Part shown: one piece after another, positions 10,668-21,956 of the stretch | Numbering within the stretch: the stretch's first letter is position 1 | Layout: every line of letters begins with the position of its first letter | From: Selaginella moellendorffii | Lineage: Eukaryota > Streptophyta > Lycopodiopsida > Selaginellales > Selaginellaceae | Assembly (NCBI RefSeq): GCF_000143415.4 | Contig: NW_003314445.1 | Span: forward strand, 28,866 to 72,756 | Length of the DNA: 43,891 nt | Reading direction: 5' to 3' | Notes under the pieces: model-generated | Told to the model about the DNA's origin: nothing | The model's database searches: none | Seen by the model: the letters and a program-made list of their open reading frames with translations, nothing else | Made by a program: the position numbers and the translations under genes

Positions 10668-11031
10668 GGTACTTAAAATGATAGTATGAGAACCGTGGTT
10701 GTGCAATGGAATTTTGGGGCCTTGAGTGGGATTGCGATTTATACGGACTTCATAGCCTTGAAATGCCGTGTAGATATTAACTTCTCTCCTTGGTCGAAGC
10801 ACGCTAAGAAGAACTTGCTTGTAATACAAGTGACCAAAGAAGAACTTGCTCGTAATACAAGTGACCAAACTTTGAAGGCATCTATTAAAATTCATTGTGC
10901 ACTAAAATAAGATAATATCATAAAGAGCCCTAGTGAATTCAAAGGAATGGAGGGAAATATTTGATTTGGCTAGGGTTTAGGTCTGCGAAGAGGAAGCGTC
11001 CTAGGCGGTGTTCCATGCGGTAATCTCAGCA
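10668..11031. promoter_or_regulatory. Shared head-to-head promoter region of chitinase A and FAN1 A
   Basis: The 364 bp between the two divergent ATGs correspond to 36,807-37,164 in the second segment. Differences from that copy are: loss of the chitinase TATA box near 10,721, a roughly 63-bp micro-inversion (about 10,727-10,789), and a tandem duplication of a 31-bp unit (10,807-10,837 and 10,838-10,868). A telo-box-like element (AAACCCTA on the minus strand) sits at about 10,972-10,979, before the FAN1 start. Confidence 0.7.
10807..10868. repeat. 31-bp tandem duplication in the divergent promoter
   Basis: Two copies of a 31-bp unit beginning AGAAGAACTTGCT stand head to tail with one mismatch. 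The homologous promoter at 36,955-37,000 has a single unit. Confidence 0.85.
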
Positions 11032-14000
11032 ATGCTCCGGGGCCGTGAGAGCTTGATTCGTGTTGGGAAGCGGCAGCGCAATGTGTCACTCCCGGCTCGG
11101 GTGAGTGATCGAGCTTCTATTTCTTGGGTGGATCTGTGATCGTTTTCCTGCAGGAAGTGTTGGAGTGCGGTGATGTTTCGCTGGAAATAAAAGGAGGCCT
11201 GAGCTTAGCTTGTTGTGACTGGGTGGAATGCCCTGTGTGTGGGAAGCAAATACGCGGGAATGAACTTCTCGTCAACTGCCATCTTGGTTTGGATTTTGCT
11301 CTGTTTTGATTCAAGCACGCTGATCGATGGTTTCTCTTGTTCAGATACTTGCCTGCAAAGTGGGAAGAAAAAGAAGAACAGTGTCCAGCATACACTCTTT
11401 CACTTCAACTTGTCGAAAAAGATAGAGTACGAGGAAAGCGGAAACTGCGTACTAGCAATCCAGCAGTCTCCTCCGCTCGAGACTGGGGTCGACTGTAACA
11501 CGGTGGCAGGGTCTCCGAAACCGGAAGTTTCTTCTACTCTTGAATGCTTTGAGGAGCCCGACGTGTCCTTCCGGCAGAGCTCAACAGTGAAACTAGAGAT
11601 ATTTACAATGGCTGCCTGGAGGCAAGGATTGCTGGGCGCAAGTACCACAGAGACGTCGAGTGCCAATCTGGGATGCGAGTTCACCTGGTAAGGGAACCAG
11701 AAAATCCCATGGATACATACGCTGTGAAGGTAAACTTGACTGAATGGACGTGTTTCATGGCTGACAACAACATTGCGCCAGGTGCTTACGGCGGATGGGC
11801 TTTCGCTGGGACATATTCCAAAAGAGCTTTCGCGTTATTTGTCTCCTCTCATGGACAAAGGCGTGGTAGACGTTCAGGTAATAATCTCTGGGGCGTTTTT
11901 CAATTGTTCACAAAGCTTTCAGGGATATGTCTCCGAGAGTACATCGGAAGCTGCACGCCTCAAGCTTGATTTGCGTGAGATCCAGAGTCGGACTATTGGA
12001 AGTCTCTCAGAAGAAAAAGTGCTGGCTGTCAAATGGAGCCGTCTGATGGATGCAGCTGACAAGGGACAAGACCACGGCTGTCGATACCAACAGAATTTTC
12101 TCTACATGCTCCAAGTGGTATTGGAACGGGATCTCCATCTCTTTACTCCAGACGAGATCGAACTTCTCGAGGCATTTCGTTCAATCTCGTCTGATGGACA
12201 GCGCCTTTTTGTAAGATTGGCTCAACGAAAGGGTAAGCTCGACGCCGTCGCACAAACTGTGACTCAAGGGAGACAGTGGTTTTTGCAGGGCCATGGTTCC
12301 GTCTTCAGAACATCTTCTATGAAGATATTGGTGACACAAATTCTGCAGTCCATGAGTTAGTCGGTACTCAATTTCTTTCATCGTGGACTTCATAATATGT
12401 TTGCTCCCTTGTAACAGAGAGACGCTACTTAGTTTTCGACGCGGACGTCAATTCGTCTGAGTTGCTTGAACATCTGACTGTACAAGAGCTCAAAGATTTG
12501 GCAGTGAACAGCAAAATCATGGTAGTTACTTCTAAGACTTTCTTCCTTGTTTTTATTTCTGTTCCTGCTTACAGATCAAAAGTGCTACGCTAAGTTTGAA
12601 AAAGATTCAGCTTATTACAGCAATTCGAGATGCATTGATTTCGCTGCATTTGTAAGTAGCAAGTGATCATTGGTTTTTTATACAAGCGTGAAATACTTGG
12701 CAGCAGTAATCTAACGGCTTTAATTCGTGAAGCAACCGGCCCATGCATTCGAATAGCCGAAACAGTTGAAGTTCTACTTTGGCGTTTACAGGTCAGTTGA
12801 CATCCTCTCCAAAGTGTTACACTGCTGATGCTGAGCAATTTATTTATTTATTTATTTATTTATTCAGAGGCTGTTCTTTCTAAACGGTGAGCAGGAGTTC
12901 CATGTTTTTCTTCTTGTGGATATTGGAAGGATCAACTATCCAAGCTATAGGTGCGCTAGAACAATGCCAGTCTTTGCTTCTCGAGAGGACTTTCTGGCGT
13001 ATGAGCAGGTCCGTTCCTACTTTGTTATAAAATTTGTCTGACCGTCAAGTTTTCAGGCATTGCAATTGGCTCAGGTGGTTGACATGTCCCTGGAAGCTGG
13101 TAATTCTGAGGCTCTAAACTCCTCTTTTCGAAAAGCAAGGACTACACTCGAATTGATCAATGCACACACCGAGATCAAGCATCCATTTTTAGCACGGTTT
13201 TCGGCTGCATGGGTGTATGCAACAATCTGTACTGTGGCTGCATCGTTTCTGGAGAAAGAACGCAGGTACGCTCTTTCACCAATGGCGGACAATACTTTTG
13301 AACGAAAACTGGCTCTTGACCAGATACGCTGAAGCTGTAAACCTCTTCAAGCAGCTCCTTAGCATGCAGTATTGTCCTGGACGGAGAGGATACTGGACTC
13401 TCCGGCTATCTATTGACTTGGAGCACTTACAGCGTTTAGAAGAGAGCCTGCTCGTTGCAGAAAACGGATTAAACGATTTCAACGTCCGAGGAGGGGATCG
13501 TATCGCTTTGCAACGGAGGGTTCTCCGACTAGGAAAACTTCCTAGAAGGTAGACAGTACCTCCATATGCAGCGCTTTTAAAGAAAAAACACAAGGTGGTA
13601 CGTACTGTGTCTTCCAGATATTTGGCCTTCAGCTACAACTCTGTTTCTGAAGGTGACGATTATGGGACGGCCGCTAAACAATGCCAATGGAATGAAGAGC
13701 AGATTTTATGGCTACGATGGGCAACAATGCAGTGTGGAGGACCTGGCACTTCAATACTATGCCGGAGAAGATGGAGGCGGCTGGAAAGGAGTCCATTCAG
13801 AAAGCGGCATATGGCTGACATTGTTCGGGCTGCTCATGTGGGATGTTATCTTTTCAGACGTTCCAGATGTCTTCCAGACACCTTTTCAGGTTCTTGTTTC
13901 ATTTTATCGTGGTTGCTCTACAGTTCTTGTTTGCAGACTGCACCATTGGACTTGTGCACGGATTCATTCTATCCAGTCCGAACCTCGCTTATTGAATCTC

Positions 14001-14361
14001 GTCTTCAAGCCATACGCGATGGTGGAGCTAGGCAACTCGTGGCTGAGACTTGGGCAGAGCACTACGGGACATCATGTAGCGGGGTAAACTGGGAGAAGTA
14101 CTCCTTCAAACAATAACGGTCTGTATCGGAGGTCCAGGATTGTCGGCGATTTGCAAGCTTCTTGCAGAAGACCACAGTAACTGGACGGCTGGAATGCCTG
14201 ATCTTCTGCTGTGGAAGGAGAAAGAGGCAAAGCTGGCGGAAGTCAAGGGTCCAGGGGATCGCTTGTCCGAGCAACAGGTGGCCTGGTTTCTTATTCTCTC
14301 GGACGCTAATGTTCCAGTGGAACTTTGCAAGGTCTCCAAGACGATGAATGATCGATCCTAG
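11032..14361 (+). pseudogene. FAN1: FAN1 structure-specific nuclease homologue, copy A (inactivated)
   Basis: FAN1 cuts branched DNA in interstrand-crosslink repair in the nucleus. Domain order is visible across short introns: UBZ4-type zinc finger in exon 2 (CPVC ... CHL then DTC; C-x2-C-x13-H-x3-C), HIRAN domain in exons 3-4 (VHLVREPENPMDTYAVK, then LTADGLSLGHIPKEL), the SAP-like and TPR-like middle, and the C-terminal VRR-NUC nuclease (GMPDLLLW, AEVKGPGDRLSEQQ), where D, E and K form the PD-(D/E)xK site. Exon 1 is 11,032-11,100, exon 2 is 11,154-11,286, exon 3 starts at 11,345. Lesions relative to copy B: a 9-bp insertion plus 10-bp deletion near 11,549-11,572 (net -1, stop at 11,689-11,691), a Trp-to-stop TAG at 13,550-13,552, and an 11-bp deletion near 14,106. 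The exon 8 frame near 12,612 is intact here but broken in copy B. Confidence 0.9.
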
Positions 14362-14474
14362 ATCGGCTACACCGAGTAGTGCCGGGCCCGAGACGGCTGC
14401 GCAGGCCTCAAGTCATAAGAACCAGTAAGCACCCATTGTGGACTGTGAAGAATCCATTGTGCCCTACACACAGC

Positions 14475-15672
14475 CACTCCAATACCAATAAAATGAACGA
14501 GGAGTAAACCTTAGGCCAACCTCCCAACCTTTAATGCATTACAGCTTTAAAGCCATGAAATATTCTTGGAATTTTATTGTGGTTTGTGTCATATGTTCCG
14601 GCAGATTGTAAATGTAATTGCCCTCGGGGATTGGATCAGCCTCTGCTGAATAGAAATGTCGAGTAGGTACGGACAGTAAACATAAACCTGTTGGTAACCA
14701 ATTTGCTATATGCTCTAAAAATATAATACTTATATAGTGAAAATTATATTATCAATCTTACATTACCATCAGATTTGAGCTTGCTGTTGCCCACAGATGT
14801 CCAAATACTCTCATCTGTTCATTTGAGGCTCCAATCACCTGGGAGAGCAGAGCAAGGACAATGAATACACAGGCAAACCTTGAGCTCCCTAGCACTAAAT
14901 TTTGATCCCAAGAGTGAAGAGACAGCACTTTCATTGCTGGAGCCATACTCATACAATGCCGAAGCAATCTGACAGGTCAAAAATAACGAACACAACTTAG
15001 AGCACACAAACACAAACTAAATCAGCATTGATTGCTGAGACTATCGTTTGGTGAATCTCCTCTGTAGAACCGATCATTTATGCTCTGATGAGAATCAGAG
15101 TGAGGTCACTTTGACAACATTTCTCAGCGTTGATTCAAATATGAGAGTAATTGTTTGGCCTCTGCAATAAAGAGCTTCGAACCAGTGACGAAAGGACCAG
15201 AAAATCATGTGGACTAAACACAAAAAGTAAGGAAAATATAAGTTCAAAAATCGCCGCCAGCCCACGTACCTTGTCCACAAAGAGCTTCGTGATGTGATCT
15301 CCAAATCTGTTTGATTGAAGACACAGCAAAAATTCCAACGCGTTTAAGCTCACCTGCACATTACAATAGAGGTCTTAGCATCTAGATCTTCTTTTGTATT
15401 TGCAAGAGCAACCATTTACTAGTATATTTTCTTCAATCCCTGTACATATTGATTACTTAGTGTTGGATTTTTCTGTTAAGAGAGCTTACCGCAAATGTAT
15501 CCCTTTCAGCTCTTTCGCGGTCTCCCCATATACGGGTGTCAAATATGCGTAGCACGTTCTCAGCTGGACCACCCTCTAGATGACAAAGCTCTAAATGCCA
15601 CCAGTTATGACTATGCCTGCAAGAGAAAAAACAGAAACCAGAAGTGAGTTCGTATCACATCTATTTGAAAGA
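14475..15672 (-). pseudogene. TTC38-like tetratricopeptide gene, 3' part (copy A)
   Basis: Four minus-strand exons with proper borders read as the C-terminal half of a TTC38-family TPR protein: 15,490-15,616 (HSHNWWHLELCHLEGGPAEN...), 15,270-15,353 (SLNALEFLLCLQSNRFGDH), 14,879-14,968 (ALYEYGSSNESAV) and from 14,838 down to about 14,760 (VIGASNEQMRVFGHLW). The HNWWH..L..LEG and VIGAS.EQ..VF patterns are typical of the plant members. The N-terminal half is absent: upstream of 15,616 the sequence turns into a PPR scrap and a FAN1 fragment. The range given is the whole block shared, in opposite orientation, with 41,505-42,610. Cellular role not known to me. Confidence 0.72.
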
Positions 15673-15719
15673 TCTTCTCAATCGTTAGATTCCAATGGAA
15701 ACATTCAGCCCTTCATCTT

Positions 15720-15892
15720 CCAATCTAAATCAGATTCCTTGGAACGCAATCCTTCCTTTAAGGTGAGCAATGTTCCACGAGGCATAGCGCTACAAGTGAG
15801 GCATTCTATCTCAAGCATTGCCTTGTGGACGTTCTCACCAAGTCTGGAGGGCTGGAGGAGGCCGAGGAGCTCATGCATAGCATGCCTGGCAT
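15720..15892 (+). pseudogene. PPR-protein fragment
   Basis: The plus-strand frame reads CLVDVLTKSGGLEEAEELMH followed by SMPG, the usual PPR pattern near the C-terminus of plant organelle RNA-binding PPR proteins. The fragment is short and ends exactly where a minus-strand FAN1 fragment starts (about 15,893), so it is part of a mosaic junction. Confidence 0.6.
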
Positions 15893-16602
15893 CCGAGAGA
15901 ATAAGAAACCAGGCCACCTGTTGCTCGGACAAGCAATCTCCCGGACCCTTGGCTTCGACAAGTTTTACCCTCCTTGGTCTTCTGCAAGAAGCATATGAAT
16001 CACTGACAATCCCGTAATTGTGTGGAGGTCTTCATTCTCCCAGTTAACCCTCCCCACGACGAGTTTCCTAGCTCCACCATCGCATATGGCTTGAAAAGGA
16101 GATTCAATAAGCGAGCTTCGGACTGGATAAAAAGAAATCCATGCACAAGTCCAATGGTGCAGTCTCTGCGAAATAACACAAAACAAGGTTTTTTCAACAC
16201 AAAGAGCCTCTTGCAACGTGCAAACAACAAGAGCAGATGAAGTCCACAAGAAAATGAAACAAGAACCTGAAGTGTGTCTGGAAGACATCTGGAACCAGTT
16301 TTTCTTCCCACTTGGCAGGCAAGTATCTGGACAAGACAACCATCGATCAACCTGCTTGAATCAAAACAGAGCAAACTATGGCAACTGACAAGAAGTTCAT
16401 TCCCACGTTTGCTTCCCACACACAGGGCAGTCACAACAAGCTAAGCTGTTTGACATCACAGCACTGCAAGAAAAAGATTACAAGCTCGATCACTCACCTG
16501 AGCTGGCGGAGCATCCTGGAGTGACACACTGCGTTGCCGCTTCCCTACAACCCGAATCAAGCTCTTGCGGCCCTGGAGCATTGTAATGCCACCTGAGCGG
16601 AC
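15893..16602 (-). pseudogene. FAN1: Internally deleted FAN1 fragment C
   Basis: Minus-strand sequence starts with FAN1 exon 1 (MLQGRKSLIRVVGKRQRSVS, from about 16,580), then exon 2 with a zinc-finger-like CPVC (about 16,425), then the beginning of exon 3 (CLPSGKKN, about 16,320). It jumps there to the late exon that codes VFQT (about 16,290), continues through the next intron and the last exon, and ends at KGPGD.LSEQQVAWFLILSDA (about 15,893). About ten internal exons are missing. It cannot code for a nuclease. Confidence 0.78.
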
Positions 16603-16711
16603 CGGCCGCTTCCTCCTCGCCCTCCCAATAGACCTCAACCATACTCACACAGAAAAAAACCATTTTATAGAACTTTTCATCTGCAAACATGACATTCTTG
16701 TAAATAATGAG

Positions 16712-16775
16712 TTTGGACCATATTTGAGCTCATGAGCTGAAGAGTTGAGCTCATAAGTTGAACTCAATTTTCAAT
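16712..16775 (+). repeat. Left terminal repeat of the candidate transposon
   Basis: After TTTGGACCAT come two partly overlapping units of a TTGAGCTCAT.AG-type sequence, ending in AACTCAATT. Over about 26 bp (from 16,743) it differs at only two positions from the copy at 5,030-5,056. Confidence 0.6.
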
Positions 16776-17340
16776 TGTAATTTAGTACAAACATTATAAA
16801 TTTTAAAATTTTAAAGTTATGGCAAACCTAATAATTTTATAACTCTTTATAAATTATATAGATAAAAATGTTCTAAAGGACATTTCTTGTTTTAATAATT
16901 TAAATATTTACTATATGCAATGATAGGGACATTTGTTAGAATATAAAATAAAATGTTTGCAAAAAAAGTATTCTTGTCACTTCTTTAAATTTGTACTCTA
17001 TGCTTTTTGGCTAGTAAATGTCAGGTTTGTCAGAATTTTAAAATTATTAAATTTGAATTAAGATTCTATATAAGGCTATATAACCATTTGAAAGGAAAAA
17101 ATAAACAACTATGATACTATATATGCTCTCACAACACATTGCAACATCACGCATCCGAAAAACTACCATGAAATATTGTTTGAGATGGTAAAGACAAAAA
17201 TGGAAACTCACGAATACTATGGGCAGTATTGCGAAAAAAACACTTGCAAGTATATAAAATGAAAAGTGAAATAATAAAATATTTTACTAATTATATAAGG
17301 TATAATAAGTTTATATTATTGATAGAGAATAAACATCGAT
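16776..17340. other. AT-rich subterminal region, no gene
   Basis: Very AT-rich sequence between the left terminal repeat and the transposase relic. No coding frame seen. Confidence 0.5.
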
Positions 17341-17349
17341 AGTGCTGGA

Positions 17350-20150
17350 AAATCTAATGAGCTCTAAAAATTTTCTACAACTCAGCAATAGTAAGGCTTG
17401 CTTGGTGTATATAAATATCCACTTTAGGATCTTGGTGCAAGATGTTAATAAAGATGTAGTACATATGCTTGCAAGGAGCATATGCCTTCTTATATTCCTC
17501 ACGCTTCGTAAAGTCTGGACATATGCAAGAAGGAAAGTCTTGAATGGCAATTGTGTACTTTCCACTTTCTGTTTTAACTATGTACTCCTTTGCAAGCGCA
17601 ATGATGTATTTTATAGAGAGAATTTCACACTCAAGTGTTTGAGCCAAGTTTATTTTACCTTGCTTTTACTTGGAGACGGTTCCAATAAATTTAACTACTT
17701 TACCTTTTCTTACTAGCCCCTGTGCATCTCTATAGGAATAGTCCTAGTTTTATCACTCATGTCTCCAACTCTCCTTTTAAGATTGAAACCAGATTTCTTA
17801 AGGTTTTTAATCTCATCCGAGGTGAGCTCAACCCCATTAACAACCGGCCATTCTTTAGGTATTGCATCAAGTTTAGTCACTATAGTGTCTTCAAGTCGCT
17901 TTATATGGTTGACATTAGTGTTGCAGCAATATAGCCAACACCATCTTGAAAATCCTATTTGCTTTCATTCCCCATGGAAATATGGGGCTAGAACAGAAGT
18001 AGACTTGTCACCACGGATCCAAGCCCAACACTTGCCCCTCAGAAGCATCCCTATACACCTTACATTTGATTTTGCTGGCACTCGACGGATTGCCCATTGA
18101 TTCGGCTCCACACTACAATAAGCAATTTCAACCTGCTATGATGCACTTTCTTCATCAGCCACTTGAGGTGGCTCAGTTTGGGGGTGATGTCTTGGAGTAG
18201 AATGATACTCAACATTAGGCCTGTGAGAGCTTTTTGCTCTAAGATCGGTGCCAACATTTGCACTAGCAAAGGAAAAGCGACGCTTTGAGTAGACGGTCTT
18301 CATGTCACTAATAGAAGCCCAAGGAGTGTACTCTATAGATGTGCCATGGACCATTTCCTCCACTACAATTGCCACTATTCGTGTTGGTGGAGTCACTTTC
18401 TTCTTCATCCAATTGTATAACATCTCAACTGAAGGTCTTGTTCCCATGTATCTTCCTTCCTCAAATGCCAAGGCTTTTGAAGACTACTCTATAATGCGTA
18501 TCAAATCTTATAGACATGCTTCATATAAACTCATTTTCCTTTTCCTTACCTCAGAAGAACATTAGCTCCAATACTTACTCTCTAAGAGATTCACAGTTGG
18601 GGTGTATACAAGATCCTCAAGTGGTTGATCTTTATAAAAAGATAATATTAAAAAGCAATAAAAAGAGAGGAAAAAAAGAACAACTAACCTGAAAAGAGTG
18701 ATGTCCCCATTGGAACATTTTAACTTCCCACCACCCCAACCATGACTCAAATTGTGGTAAACAATTTACGTCAGTATGGCCATCTTCATGCCACCATATT
18801 CAGATCTTTTTTGTTTTTGCCTCATGCTTTTCTTCAAAAGGTGCAGCCTACCATTGTTTGCACAATTCCTTAAATGTTAATTGGAAATTTGGTTTGATAA
18901 GGTGGCACTATTGGTTTAGGCTCTGAGCCCAATGGAACTCACAAGTCTTTTCACGACCTTCTAAGGGTTGACCATTCCCAAAGATTACCCGGATACCATT
19001 CCAATTAGCCCCAGCCCCATTTGCCATGAAACTATAAAAGTTGGCAGGCTTACTAGTCCGTTTCAATACAATGTCGGAGAGGGACTTCCAAAATATTTCC
19101 TGAGCCATTTGGTCTTGTACTTTAAACTCTGCTGTTGCAATTGTCAAGTTACAATGTAGCTTGTGAAAAAGGGTAATGCTTAAAACCATTTTAAGATAAT
19201 GAGAAAAAAAAACTACCTCAGATCATACACATGAGCTCCCATGGTTGTCCAACCTGCCACCCGCTCCATATGGTCAAAATGTACCCATGCATTAGCAAGG
19301 TCACTCAACCCAGACATATCCATTCGGGAAACAAGATCTATACCAGAGGCGGGGCCCATGATAGACATTTTAAAAATGAAGAGACGCTCTTACTCACTAA
19401 TGACTTGATCTGGAAATAAACTCTCATGGATAAACTTATAGGGACAAGTCCGTTTTAATTCAAGGATTGAGTCGATTTTTTATTGGAGTTCCCCTCTCGA
19501 GATTCACACATCCAAGACTTTATCCTAAATAAAACAAAATGTAAGAGAGATATTATTAAAAAGTATGTAATAATATTTTCATACCTTCTGAGGCTAGTTG
19601 TAGGTTCCATATGTCATAGTAACTCCCGCAAGCTAGTCTCATCCAGTTGAGTATTCTTGCAGTCCGAATTAAGTAAAGTGTTTGCGATAAAATCCTTGAG
19701 CACTGTCTTTTGAACATGCTTTGGAGTTGTAGATGAGTTTTTCACAGTCTCTATCTGCACTGCATTTTTGAAACAGTTGATTAAACTCCTTTGTATCCCT
19801 TCCTGCATTGGATGTGTGTGTGCCAATATGTACTGCAACTCTACCAACCTCTCCATTCTGTGGAAGAAAATAGTACATCTTGGCCCCATAGATGGCATGA
19901 CACAATGGAGCATTCTTGCAAAACCAACACTTGAATTCAACACCAATAGTGTCATAAATGGAAGGATTGGTTGTAGATCCTTAAAAAAATGTGGATTTTT
20001 TACCGCGCTCTCGATTGCATGCTTTATTCACACAATCAAAATACCCACCACAATGAACCATGGACATTATGCCTTCGAAATGCTGGAAATGTGTGGTCTT
20101 GATCTTGCATCAGTTGTGGATGTTTTACTTAGTCTCCATCCCCTTCTGTT
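17350..20150 (-). pseudogene. SWIM-domain transposase relic (Mutator-like candidate)
   Basis: Read on the minus strand, the order is: a Cys-rich N-terminal region (KCWFCKNAPLCHAIYG near 19,930-19,870, preceded by CGGYFDCVNKAC near 20,050), a middle part with FMANGAGANWNGI and EGREKTCEFHWAQSLNQ (about 19,020-18,910) that resembles the core of plant DDE transposases, a downstream block with YMGTRPSVEMLYNWMKKK (about 18,450), and near the C-terminus a SWIM zinc finger (CICPDF ... APCKH at about 17,545-17,470). SWIM fingers are typical of Mutator-like transposases. Frames are interrupted many times and exon borders are uncertain. If the Asn of FMAN replaces a catalytic Asp, the enzyme would be dead. 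The family assignment is tentative; the SWIM finger is the firmest part. Confidence 0.6.
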
Positions 20151-21420
20151 TTGAGTTGACAAGAGGTGGTAGTTTAAAGAAGATATTGCCATTGTATGTA
20201 GATGGAGCTCGCTAACGGGCCTATGCAAAAAGGAACGCATATCGATAGAGAAGTGGGAAAACTAGAAAACATTGCAAACAACTTTGAATATTGGTAAAAT
20301 TGGAATTTGGAAATTCTTGGTTCGCATTGGACTAACATCTCCACTAGAACTAAAAGAGGAAGAAATGATGATGACCGACTCTTGCTTCACATTCACTTTG
20401 GCAAGATTGCAGCTTTGCACTTTGATTGGAGATCCAAAAACTCGAATTTTCTTCGACTTGGAATGTTGCAAATCTCAATGTTATCCACTTTCACCTACAC
20501 TTGAAAGAAGAAACTCCAATTGTTCAACTACACCAATGTTGTTGAGAATCACAGCCTCCAATGAAATAGAACTAAGAGAAAGATCGAAACATCGGCAAAG
20601 AAAACTTTCTGAAATAAGACTTTGGGAGAAAGAAAGTGATGGGTGATCTTGGTAATGCAAAAGGAAACTCCCCATTTTGTTGCCTTTAGATTTCGGAACT
20701 CTAAACTTTTATAAAGAAATGTCACCTCAAACATGTGCTATGCCATTATGTGAAAAGAAAGGGTGATTTTATTTTAGAATCTAACATCGAATAATGTTGT
20801 TATAATAAATTTTGTATGAAGTATAAAGGACTATGGTGTACAATATTAAAAGTCTGTATACATTAAATTCAAAAACATGCTCAAAGTTATTATATGGACT
20901 AACTTTTGGTAGAACGGAAAGAAATATCACCTCAAGCATGTGCCAAAATATGAAAGATAGGAATGATTTTATTCTAGGATCTACCATTAACCAATTGTTG
21001 CCAAACAAATTAAATATTGTACATATTTTCAGTACTTCATTAAAGCCAGAAATCAACACATTTTTCTGAACTCATTTAAATATATTCCATCTTTTTACTA
21101 CCATCTATCACCTATAGTAACTTATCTATATACACTGCTTTGGAAATAACATCTTACAATTTAATAATCTTATATTTTCTGACAAGATTCTATGACTTGC
21201 AAAAAACGCATAATTCTCATTTATAATTTCATATTGTGATTAATTCAACACATGCATCTGTGACATTATTTCCACATTATGGCATAGTTATATTAGAGCA
21301 CACCTTTATTATTAAATTAAAACTCAAAAGGACTTTGTCACGTGATCAAATCTAGGACGAAATAGAAATTGTACATTGCTAGCAAATATTTGCAGAATGT
21401 AATGAAGATTTACTGCATCC
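20151..21420. other. AT-rich region upstream of the transposase relic
   Basis: Short frames occur on both strands (for example 20,262-20,675) but none resembles a known domain. It may hold the 5' exons or promoter of the transposase gene. From 20,760 to 21,400 the sequence is AT-rich with no gene. Confidence 0.4.
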
Positions 21421-21559
21421 ACGATGAACGGCTGTGATGAAGCTAGGTTAGGGTTAGGGCGGCTGCCAGCATTAGGGTTAGTAGAGCTGGAGATTGGGAG
21501 TGATTGTGGGATCCATCGGCATCAAATAGAATGCCGCCAAGAGTAAGTTTTTTACTCCT

Positions 21560-21956
21560 CTAGTCACTCCCATGCCATGCCCAGCGCTGCCGCACCCACG
21601 CCATGCCACACCACGCCCAGCACTGCTGCTATAGTGCCCATCGCTGCCACCGCTGTGCCCAGTGCTGCCATTGCCAAGTGCCCACACCAAGTCCCCATTT
21701 CAAGTGCCCAGGTTGGGCACTTCACACGGGCCGGCCACTGCACTTGGGGGTGGGCCGGTTCACCAGCAAACCAGCCCGCCCCCAAGCACCAAATCCAAGT
21801 GCCTAGGCAGGGCACTTGGTGCAGGCCGGCCATGGCACTTTGGCGTGGGCTGGTATGCTGGCGAACCAGCGCCCACTCCAAGTCCCCGTGCCAAGTGCCA
21901 GGCATTTGGCACAGGCCGGCCAAGGCACTTGGGGGCGGGCCAAGGCACTTGGAGGC
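21560..21956. repeat. GC-rich satellite-like repeat, block 1
   Basis: Units of roughly 100 bp follow one another, built on CCAAGTGCC..GGGCACTTGG, GGCCGGCCATGGCACTT and GCTGGCGAACCAGCGCCC. CAAGTGCC and GGCACTTG make each unit partly palindromic. The GC content contrasts sharply with the flanks. The array is interrupted twice (21,957-23,123 and 23,293-24,597) and resumes after each interruption. Open frames across it are by-products of the repeat. Confidence 0.8.

Noticed and set aside
11215-11691. A separate gene across FAN1 exons 2-3
   Set aside because: This long frame reads through intron 2 in the wrong frame for exon 2; the spliced reading gives the UBZ finger continuing into the known FAN1 order.
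16712-16721. TTTGGACCAT as a proven 10-bp target site duplication
   Set aside because: The core TGGACCA is nearly palindromic, and the same string followed by CCCC also flanks cassette copy 1, so it may be part of the element end. Kept only as one of two readings.
18060-18471. Independent small gene
   Set aside because: It is in the same orientation as the neighbouring transposase pieces and fits between the DDE-like core and the SWIM finger, so it was included in the transposase relic.
21448-21480. Interstitial telomeric repeat (TTAGGGTTAGGG)
   Set aside because: Only about two units are present, and the Arabidopsis-type plant repeat would be TTTAGGG; too short to mean anything.
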